Origin: DASXTB01 sp036505615
GTDB taxonomy: Bacteria; Acidobacteriota; UBA6911; JACQSX01
DNA: 5,482 bases
NCBI GenBank assembly: GCA_036505615.1
Contig: DASXTB010000284.1
Span: 1-5,482 of the forward strand
Direction: 5' to 3'
Notes under the pieces: generated by a model
Database searches by the model: none
Seen by the model: only the letters and a program-made list of their open reading frames with translations
Told to the model about the DNA's origin: nothing
Made by a program: the position numbers and the translations under genes
Part shown: in pieces, positions 1 to 4,160 of the stretch
How the letters are laid out: each line of letters begins with the position of its first letter
Position numbering within the stretch: the first letter of the stretch is position 1

Positions 1-81
1 CCCAAAAATATGAGAATTCCTTGAATGCGTCAACAGATAAAGCGCGCAAAATGCAGATCACTGAATACAAAAAATTGGATT

Positions 82-328
82 GAGTATAGCCGGCGGCAAA
101 GCCCGTCCCGCCCAGCGCCGCCGCCGGTTGGCCATCCATCCAAAACGATCCGTCCTGAAAGGGCCTAAGAATTTTTCGCAAATTTGAAACCAAGCCCGAT
201 TCGTTCTTCGACCCGCTATATCCGTGGCGCTCGGCTCTGCGACGCCTTCAGCGTCGCATGGTTTATGGGAACGGTTAACCGGCGGCGACGCCCCGCAAAA
301 AGCGCGGGCTTTGCCGCCGGCTATACTC
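82..328. repeat. Nested inverted repeat, MITE-like element
   Basis: Outer arms at 82-105 and 305-328 are a perfect 24-bp inverted repeat; the arm contains GCCGGCGGCAAAGCC. Inner arms at 115-129 and 277-291 match at 14 of 15 positions (GCGCCGCCGCCGGTT against GCGTCGCCGCCGGTT). The midpoints of the two pairs lie at about 205 and 203, so the element is concentric. A separate 8-bp hairpin, TGCGACGC-CTTCA-GCGTCGCA, lies off centre at 238-258. There is no transposase reading frame and no clear target-site duplication at the edges. A non-autonomous mobile or REP/BIME-type repeat is the simplest reading; a regulatory RNA or terminator role is possible but unsupported. Confidence 0.7.
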
Positions 329-481
329 TGTAAACCCTTCGGGTTTTACCGCTGGCCTCTTACATCCTTGGTTGCGCATTCACCGGTTCATGTGGCCGTG
401 ATCGGCTTTTGTTTCGGTTGTGGCCCTGGCTACTGCACCCTCGTGAACGCGAACGTGGTCGACATCGGCTTTTATTGGTTT

Positions 482-508
482 GCGGCTTTGCCGCGCCGTA
501 TTCTCTGT
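482..508. repeat. Degenerate third copy of the repeat arm
   Basis: This stretch aligns without gaps to 305-331, the right arm of the 82-328 element plus three bases, at about 20 of 27 positions. It shares GGCTTTGCCGC and the CTCTGT ending. It lies in the same orientation as the right arm, which suggests an older, decayed insertion of the same repeat family. The resemblance is visible but short, so common descent is an inference. Confidence 0.4.
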
Positions 509-581
509 GTCTTCGCCTTGATTTCAGCGGCGAATGCCAACCAGGGACGCAAATTCCCCAAGGCTACCATCCAAAATCCGG

Positions 582-587
582 TAAAAT
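582..587 (+). promoter_or_regulatory. Possible -10 box (TAAAAT) directly before the kinase start
   Basis: TAAAAT matches the sigma-70 -10 consensus at 5 of 6 positions and ends 6 bases before the ATG at 594. Transcription would then begin at or next to the start codon, giving a leaderless mRNA. That would fit the absence of a Shine-Dalgarno sequence in 575-593. No good -35 hexamer lies at 16-18 bp (559-564 reads CAAGGC) and there is no TGn extension, so this is weak. Confidence 0.25.
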
Positions 588-593
588 ATTCCA

Positions 594-1784
594 ATGCCCA
601 AAAGCCACGCCATCTACGTTGTTGAAGGGGATCAGCGGATCCCGTTCCTGCGCGGGATGGTCACGCACTCTTTGGTGAAGCGAGGCTTGAAATTCAACGA
701 CGCCTATGAAATCGCTTCGCTAGTTCGCAAGCAAATAGAACCGCGGTGCGAGATCAACAAGGACGAGCTGTCCCGGATCATCGATGAGACGGTGAGGAGC
801 CGGCTGGGCGACAGTCAACTGCACGAGTTTGAACCGTCTATTCCAAAAGTTCAGACAATCGAGGTCGCGGACAGTCGCGGCGAATCCCCCTTTTCCAAGG
901 GCATTCTTTCACAGTCGCTGCAAGCGTCCGGCCTGGAGCCTACGATTTCGTACGAGGTCGCCAGGGACATCGAGACGCGTCTGCTGAGCGCCGACAAGGT
1001 TTCTATAACGCGTCAAGAATTACGCGAGCTCATCTATCAGACGATTCTCAAGACGCAGGGCCGCCAGTTTGCCGAGCGCTATCTGCTCTGGCGCAAATTT
1101 CGGGCGCCCGACAAGCCGATCATTATTCTTTTTGGAGGCGCCACGGGGACGGGAAAATCATCGCTGGCGACGGAAGTGGCGCACCGGCTTGCGATCAAGA
1201 AACTGCTCAGCACCGACACGGTTCGCCAGATCATGCGCATGATGTTCAGCCCCGAGCTGCTCCCTTCCATTCATCACTCGTCTTATGAGGCTTGGAAGGA
1301 TCAGAAGTTTTTGCATTTATCCAAGTCTCGCATCATCGACGCTTTTGAGGAGCAAGCATCCAAGGTCTGTGCCGGCGTCAGGGCAATGATTGAACGTTCG
1401 GTGGAAGAGAATATCAGCCTGGTGGTGGACGGCGTACACCTGGTGCCAGGATTGATTGACATCGATGTCTACACGGAACGGGCTTACGTGATTCCGCTGA
1501 TCGTTACCACGCTCAATCGATCGGTGTATCGAGAGAGATTTCTGAACCGGCAGGCAGAAGCGCGCAGCCGCCAGTCAGACCGCTACTTGTCGAATTTCGA
1601 CGCCATATTGGAAATTCAGGACTACATCATTGAGATGGCCGAGCGGTACCGGATCCCGATTATCGAAAACGTGAATTTGGAGGAGACAGTCCTGTCTATC
1701 CTGGGTCTGATCACCAGCAATCTGAAAGAAAAACTCAAGATCGCCGATATGACACCCGCCGATAGCAAGTTAAAGTTGCAGTAA
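594..1784 (+). CDS. 2-phosphoglycerate kinase-like P-loop kinase with tandem ATP-cone domains
   Basis: This 396-residue cytosolic protein has a P-loop kinase domain at about 174-380. The Walker A motif is GATGTGKS (182-189), followed by STDTVRQIMR (206-215) and a Walker B-like LVVDGVHL (276-283). Kinases of this type phosphorylate 2-phosphoglycerate to 2,3-bisphosphoglycerate, which archaea such as Methanothermus turn into cyclic 2,3-diphosphoglycerate. Two ATP-cone-like units precede it, at about 6-72 and 88-170. They share PF..G....SL...GL (17-32 and 99-114), then YE.A and EL...I..T, and the second ends in FAERYLLWRKF as ATP-cones do. Archaeal relatives of about 300 residues carry one cone, so the duplication accounts for the extra length. 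The ATG at 594 is chosen because the first cone begins right after it; no Shine-Dalgarno is visible. The gene is convergent with the rseP cluster. Family assignment is fairly firm, but the substrate is inferred. A regulatory kinase of other specificity is the alternative. Confidence 0.8.
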   Translation: MPKSHAIYVVEGDQRIPFLRGMVTHSLVKRGLKFNDAYEIASLVRKQIEPRCEINKDELSRIIDETVRSRLGDSQLHEFEPSIPKVQTIEVADSRGESPFSKGILSQSLQASGLEPTISYEVARDIETRLLSADKVSITRQELRELIYQTILKTQGRQFAERYLLWRKFRAPDKPIIILFGGATGTGKSSLATEVAHRLAIKKLLSTDTVRQIMRMMFSPELLPSIHHSSYEAWKDQKFLHLSKSRIIDAFEEQASKVCAGVRAMIERSVEENISLVVDGVHLVPGLIDIDVYTERAYVIPLIVTTLNRSVYRERFLNRQAEARSRQSDRYLSNFDAILEIQDYIIEMAERYRIPIIENVNLEETVLSILGLITSNLKEKLKIADMTPADSKLKLQ

Positions 1785-1798
1785 AGCGGGCTGCTTTA
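1782..1798 (+). terminator. Small hairpin enclosing the kinase stop codon
   Basis: TAAAGC (1782-1787, beginning with the stop codon) pairs with GCTTTA (1793-1798) around the loop GGGCT. The 6-bp stem has no following T-run, so a Rho-independent terminator is not established. The 7-bp repeat array begins at its last base. Confidence 0.3.
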
Positions 1799-1846
1799 GC
1801 TCTCAGCTCTCAGCATTCAGCTCTCAGCCATCACCCATCAGCCATT
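1798..1846 (+). repeat. 7-bp tandem array after the kinase stop (consensus AGCYMTC)
   Basis: Seven consecutive heptamers can be read from 1798: AGCTCTC, AGCTCTC, AGCATTC, AGCTCTC, AGCCATC, ACCCATC, AGCCATT. The array starts 14 bases after the stop codon. A related array in the opposite orientation (2477-2518) closes the other side of the intergenic space. Slipped-strand replication is the likely origin; degenerate heptamer arrays are known elsewhere, for example the STRR repeats of cyanobacteria. Confidence 0.75.
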
Positions 1847-1909
1847 GTTCCCCGGGTCTTTTTCAGCTCATAACGGGCAGTCCGCAAACGAACCGCTCCG
1901 GAGGCGCGA

Positions 1910-1948
1910 CAGCCGCGAAGCGGCGACACTGGGTAGGCCCGCCCGTCA
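1910..1948 (+). repeat. Outer arm A, left copy
   Basis: This 39-bp stretch is the reverse complement of 2415-2453 at 35 of 39 positions. It starts with a hairpin, GCCGC-GAA-GCGGC (1912-1924), and ends with GGGTAGGCCCGCCCGTCA. It is preceded by CCGGAGGCGCGACA (1898-1911), a 14-mer that recurs exactly at 2289-2302. Confidence 0.8.
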
Positions 1949-1953
1949 CCTGG

Positions 1954-1968
1954 ATTATTCATAAATTT
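1954..1968 (+). repeat. Arm B, left copy
   Basis: ATTATTCATAAATTT matches the reverse complement of 2232-2246 at 14 of 15 positions. It is AT-rich, unlike the GC-rich arms around it, and sits only 5 bases from arm A. Confidence 0.65.
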
Positions 1969-1998
1969 TTTCGTGTTGGAGAATCGTGGCCAGTTTTT

Positions 1999-2014
1999 GT
2001 CCCGTAGGGACGGC
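1999..2014 (+). repeat. Hairpin C, left copy
   Basis: GTCCCGTAGGGACGGC contains the palindrome GTCCC-GTA-GGGAC. The same motif recurs in the central hairpin and, extended to an 11-bp stem, at 2183-2205. Confidence 0.7.
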
Positions 2015-2024
2015 ATGATAATAG

Positions 2025-2044
2025 CCCAGCAGTTCACTGCTGGG
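2025..2044 (+). repeat. Hairpin D, left copy
   Basis: CCCAGCAGT and ACTGCTGGG form a perfect 9-bp inverted repeat around TC. The block 2021-2045 is the reverse complement of 2152-2176 at 23 of 25 positions. The two differences (2032 and 2037) lie opposite each other in the stem, so the pairing is kept. Confidence 0.85.
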
Positions 2045-2076
2045 AATCGGAGGCCACCACACTCTATTTGGATAAC

Positions 2077-2117
2077 AGTCCCGTAGGAACGACTGAATCA
2101 GCCGTCCCTACGGGACT
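2077..2117 (+). repeat. Central hairpin of the palindrome cluster
   Basis: AGTCCCGTAGGAACG (2077-2091) pairs with 2103-2117 at 14 of 15 positions around an 11-base loop. The arms carry the same GTCCCGTAGGGAC motif as hairpin C, so the centre may have come from two head-to-head C copies. Confidence 0.75.
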
Positions 2118-2152
2118 CCTTTGGGTTGGTGTGATTGGCGTTAACCCTCAAT

Positions 2153-2172
2153 CCCAGCACTGAAGTGCTGGG
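2153..2172 (-). repeat. Hairpin D, right copy
   Basis: CCCAGCACT and AGTGCTGGG form a perfect 9-bp inverted repeat around GA. This is the mirrored partner of 2025-2044 and, read on the minus strand, is followed and preceded by the same bases (ATAG before the stem). Confidence 0.85.
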
Positions 2173-2182
2173 CTATTTTCGG

Positions 2183-2205
2183 GCCGTCCCGCCAGGCGGG
2201 ACGGC
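2183..2205 (-). repeat. Hairpin C, right copy (11-bp perfect palindrome)
   Basis: GCCGTCCCGCC and GGCGGGACGGC form an 11-bp perfect stem with a single central A (2194). It is placed outside hairpin D exactly as the left C copy is, and shares GTCCCG and GGGACGGC with it. Confidence 0.8.
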
Positions 2206-2231
2206 AACAGCATCTGCACCATTAAAGCAAC

Positions 2232-2246
2232 AAATTTGTGAATAAT
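2232..2246 (-). repeat. Arm B, right copy
   Basis: AAATTTGTGAATAAT is the reverse complement of 1954-1968 with one mismatch. After it the mirror symmetry breaks: the A arm follows 168 bases later instead of 5. Confidence 0.65.
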
Positions 2247-2283
2247 GCAGGGTCAGGGCCGGATTGGGTGGAGCCATCAAGTG

Positions 2284-2384
2284 GAGCGCCGGAGGCGCGA
2301 CATTAGACCTCACGTAATTGTGCTGTTCGGCGGGAGTTTTTGCGAACGTTTTGGATAATTCTGATGTCGCGCCTTTCGGCGCTC
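2284..2384. repeat. Inverted pair of GAGCGCC...GGCGCGACAT hairpins
   Basis: The left copy (2284-2303) and the right copy (2364-2384, opposite strand) share GAGCGCCG and AGGCGCGACAT. Each is itself a hairpin: GCGCC-GGA-GGCGC on the left and GCGCC-TTTC-GGCGC on the right. The 101-bp unit lies inside the extra segment that makes the large cluster asymmetric, which suggests a later insertion. Confidence 0.75.
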
Positions 2385-2414
2385 TGCATTGAGGGAATTA
2401 ATCGAATCCCGCCC

Positions 2415-2453
2415 TGATGGGCGGGCCTACCCACTATCGCCGCTTCGCGGCCG
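2415..2453 (-). repeat. Outer arm A, right copy
   Basis: This is the reverse-complement partner of 1910-1948, with 35 of 39 identical positions. It includes GGGCGGGCCTACCC and the hairpin GCCGC-TTC-GCGGC (2439-2451). Confidence 0.8.
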
Positions 2454-2476
2454 GAAACGTGCAATATCCAGAGTTA

Positions 2477-2518
2477 GCCGACAGCTCGGAGCTGACAGCT
2501 GATTGCTGGTAGCTGACG
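2477..2518 (-). repeat. 7-bp tandem array after the rseP stop
   Basis: Six heptamers read on the plus strand: GCCGACA, GCTCGGA, GCTGACA, GCTGATT, GCTGGTA, GCTGACG. On the minus strand the consensus becomes AGCTGTC-like, which relates it to the AGCYMTC array at 1798-1846 in inverted orientation. It begins 5 bases beyond the rseP stop codon. Confidence 0.7.
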
Positions 2519-2523
2519 ATTCA

Positions 2524-3855
2524 CTACTTGAATAGCGGCAGCGTCTTGTTCAGATCGTTGAAGATGACAATACCCATCAGGAGAATCAAGAAAATGAATC
2601 CAATCTGGAAAATCCGTTCTTTGACGCGCAAACTCAGGTCACGGCCCATCAGTCCTTCCAGCAGCAGCAAGAAGATCACGCCGCCGTCAAGGATGGGAAT
2701 AGGGAACAGGTTGAAAATTCCCAGTTGCAGTGAGATCAGCGCCATGAACGTCATCAGCTGACCGGCGCCGGCCCGCGCCGCGGCGCCTGAGTATTTGGCG
2801 ATCTCGATCGGCCCGGACATTGCCTTGATGCTCGCTTCTCCCGTTAAGATCTTTCCCACGATGCTAAATGTAATAACCGTCAACTTGTAACTGCGCTCTA
2901 ATGCTTCTTTCAGCGCCTGTCCCAAGCCGAACTTCTCTATTATGGTAGGATTTGGTGGCGCGTAGCCGATGCGTACCAATCCGTTAATTTTTATGGGAGT
3001 GATAGTCCGCGTGAAGATCTGGTCACCCCGTCGGATAGTGAATTCCAAAGGCTTTCCTTCGCTTTCCATCACTAACCTGCGCGTGTCCGGAAAATTCGAA
3101 ACCTCAGTCGACCCGAACCTTACCTTTAGAATCTGATCGCCCGGCCGAAGACCCGCACGCTCGGCGGGACTGTGAGGATCTACCATCGCAACGACCGGCG
3201 GTATCACATGGTCGACGCCGATAGAGCCGATTTCGGCTTCCGAAACAGCTTCAGGGACTACGGTGCGGCTCTGTATTTGGCCGCTGCGCTCAAAGGTAAT
3301 GATGACGGGCCTGCGGGGAGACGTTCCGATGGAGAGATCTACGTCCTGCCATGTGGGGGTCTTGGTGTTCCCTACAGACAGGATTTTGTCACCGATCTGC
3401 AAACCCGACCTTTCGGCTGCCGAGTGAGGCTCGACCGAGCCAATTACCGGCGGCTCGTGGAAATAAGCAGGAACTTCCACGCCGGACATGAAGTTTGCGG
3501 TGATCAGTCCAATGGCCAGCAAGATATTCATCAGCGGCCCAGCCACAGCGACGGCGAGCCGGTGGGATTTGGGTCGCGATAGGAATTCATCAGCCGAACC
3601 GGTCAATTCATCGTCGAAGCTTTCGCCGGTCATCTTCACATATCCGCCCAGCGGCAGGATGTTGACTCGGTAATGAGTTTCACCTCTGCGAAAACCAAAA
3701 ATCCGGGGACCAAAACCAAGGGCGAAGACCTCGACGCGGATCTTCAGCATTTTGGCGACCACGAAGTGGCCGAGCTCGTGAACAAAAATCATCACTCCCA
3801 GTACAAAGATGAGGGCGAGTATGTTCGTCCCAATCAAATGAAGCATATTTGACAA
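2524..3855 (-). CDS. rseP: RseP/site-2 family intramembrane zinc metalloprotease
   Basis: This 443-residue inner-membrane protease (TTG start at 3855) belongs to the RseP/YaeL group, which cuts transmembrane segments such as those of anti-sigma factors and leftover signal peptides. The first membrane segment (about 11-30) carries the zinc site HELGH (26-30). It is followed by the conserved membrane-associated loop containing LPLGGYVKM, a second segment (about 100-122), PDZ1 (about 136-200) and PDZ2 (about 219-288). The third segment (about 367-386) leads into NLFPIPILDGG, whose Asp390 is the third zinc ligand. A final segment lies at about 415-432. All catalytic residues are present and the length matches E. 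coli RseP (about 450). The start is set by GGAGGA five bases before TTG 3855; ATG 3846 is the alternative. TAG is followed at once by TGA. dxr lies 305 nt upstream, and a TATAAT in that gap suggests separate transcription. Confidence 0.95.
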   Translation of the reverse strand: MSNMLHLIGTNILALIFVLGVMIFVHELGHFVVAKMLKIRVEVFALGFGPRIFGFRRGETHYRVNILPLGGYVKMTGESFDDELTGSADEFLSRPKSHRLAVAVAGPLMNILLAIGLITANFMSGVEVPAYFHEPPVIGSVEPHSAAERSGLQIGDKILSVGNTKTPTWQDVDLSIGTSPRRPVIITFERSGQIQSRTVVPEAVSEAEIGSIGVDHVIPPVVAMVDPHSPAERAGLRPGDQILKVRFGSTEVSNFPDTRRLVMESEGKPLEFTIRRGDQIFTRTITPIKINGLVRIGYAPPNPTIIEKFGLGQALKEALERSYKLTVITFSIVGKILTGEASIKAMSGPIEIAKYSGAAARAGAGQLMTFMALISLQLGIFNLFPIPILDGGVIFLLLLEGLMGRDLSLRVKERIFQIGFIFLILLMGIVIFNDLNKTLPLFK

Positions 3856-3860
3856 ATCAT

Positions 3861-3866
3861 TCCTCC
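3861..3866 (-). promoter_or_regulatory. Ribosome-binding site for rseP that favours a TTG start
   Basis: The minus strand reads GGAGGA, then five bases, then TTG (3855-3853). The in-frame ATG (3846-3844) lies 14 bases from GGAGGA, too far for good initiation. An out-of-frame ATG (3860-3858) directly abuts the site but stops after eight codons. Confidence 0.65.
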
Positions 3867-3905
3867 AAACTAGGTTCTGGGACAAACCGCTTCCCGATGA
3901 GGACG

Positions 3906-3911
3906 ATTATA
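3906..3911 (-). promoter_or_regulatory. -10 box TATAAT, probable rseP promoter
   Basis: A perfect sigma-70 -10 hexamer lies about 50 bases upstream of the rseP start, so the transcript would begin near 3899 with a leader of roughly 45 nt. The -35 region falls in the edge of the heptamer array (3928-3935) and shows no good TTGACA match (TCCGCA at 17-bp spacing). A dedicated rseP promoter is an inference. Confidence 0.45.
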
Positions 3912-3924
3912 ACCTAAGCTTTTC

Positions 3925-3996
3925 CAATTGCGGATTTCTTCAATTGCGGATTGCGGAATGCCTCAATTGCGGATTGCGGAATGCGGAATGCGGATT
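3925..3996 (-). repeat. 7-bp array upstream of rseP (GCGGATT/GCGGAAT units)
   Basis: Units of TTGCGGA type are arranged as three blocks that each start with CAATTGCGGATT (at 3925, 3941 and 3964). The last two share a 22-base direct repeat with a 23-bp period (3940-3961 and 3963-3984). The array is inverted relative to 4101-4158 and can pair with it perfectly over 24 bp in two ways. Confidence 0.85.
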
Positions 3997-4100
3997 AAAA
4001 GGCGGCCTTACATCCGCGGTCTGTGGTTTGTCGTGAACTGGCCCCCATTGACAACTCTTGAAAAGAGGCTAGGCACAACTGGCGGCGGCAGCGGTCTTTG

Positions 4101-4158
4101 ATTCCGCATTCCGCAATCCGCAATCCGAAATCGAGGAAATCCGCATTCCGCATTCCGC
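4101..4158 (+). repeat. Inverted 7-bp array abutting the dxr stop codon
   Basis: The units are ATTCCGC, ATTCCGC, AATCCGC, AATCCGA (4101-4128), then after a nine-base interruption AATCCGC, ATTCCGC, ATTCCGC (4138-4158). The segment 4138-4161 is a perfect reverse complement of 3973-3996 and includes the last base of the dxr stop codon. The segment 4101-4124 is a perfect reverse complement of 3966-3989. A cis-acting mRNA structure between dxr and rseP is possible but unproven. Confidence 0.85.
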
Positions 4159-4160
4159 AA

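Larger units (their letters stand above)
1..593. other. Non-coding region upstream of the kinase gene
   Basis: No convincing gene is visible. The open frames here (for example 224-625) are arginine-, cysteine- and proline-rich translations of palindromic repeat DNA and resemble no family I recognise. The region holds a nested inverted repeat (82-328), a small hairpin at 332-346 (AAACCC / GGGTTT with a TTC loop), a degenerate further copy of the repeat arm near 482-508, a duplicated ATCGGCTTTT at 401-410 and 464-473, and a possible -10 box just before the kinase start. Confidence 0.7.
1910..2453. repeat. Large concentric inverted-repeat cluster (REP/BIME- or MITE-like)
   Basis: Four arm types occur in mirrored order around a central hairpin: A (1910-1948 with 2415-2453), B (1954-1968 with 2232-2246), C (1999-2014 with 2183-2205), D (2025-2044 with 2153-2172) and the centre (2077-2117). 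B, C, D and the centre all have midpoints between 2097 and 2102. The A pair is off centre (midpoint 2181.5) because about 163 extra bases lie between B and A on the right, including a further pair of inverted copies (2284-2384). No protein is encoded. Mobilisation in trans by a REP-associated Y1 transposase is a plausible inference; none is present in the window. Confidence 0.75.
1785..2523. other. Intergenic space between convergent genes, filled with repeats
   Basis: The 739 bases between the kinase stop and the rseP stop contain no credible gene. The only open frame of note (1831-2037, minus) is short and lies across repeat arms. Almost the whole space is occupied by inverted repeats and hairpins, described separately. 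Because both flanking genes end here, the region could serve in termination or simply be a permissive landing site for repeats. Confidence 0.75.
3856..4160. other. dxr-rseP intergenic region
   Basis: The 305 bases hold the rseP ribosome-binding site and a probable -10 box, an array of GCGGATT-type heptamers (3925-3996), and an inverted array that runs up to the dxr stop codon (4101-4158). Between the arrays, 3997-4100 is unique-looking DNA with only a minor 5-bp hairpin (CTCTT-GAA-AAGAG, 4055-4067) and a repeated GCGGTCT (4016-4022, 4091-4097). No gene is evident there. Confidence 0.7.

Noticed and set aside
224..678. Open frames of 133 and 89 codons upstream of the kinase gene
   Set aside because: They lie across repeat arms and low-complexity palindromes, overlap the real kinase start, and their translations show no recognisable domain or start signal.
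1831..2037. 68-codon open frame on the minus strand
   Set aside because: It runs through arms A to D of the repeat cluster; the translation is repeat-derived and no ribosome-binding site is seen.
3172..3582. 136-codon plus-strand open frame opposite rseP
   Set aside because: It lies antisense to the PDZ region of rseP and has no motifs of its own.
3940..3996. CRISPR-like direct repeats
   Set aside because: The 22-base repeat has a 23-bp period with no spacers and resolves into 7-bp units, so it is a tandem repeat and not a CRISPR array.
4048..4075. TTGACA followed by TAGGCA on the plus strand
   Set aside because: The -35 is perfect but the -10 matches at only two positions, and it would point into the 3' end of dxr.
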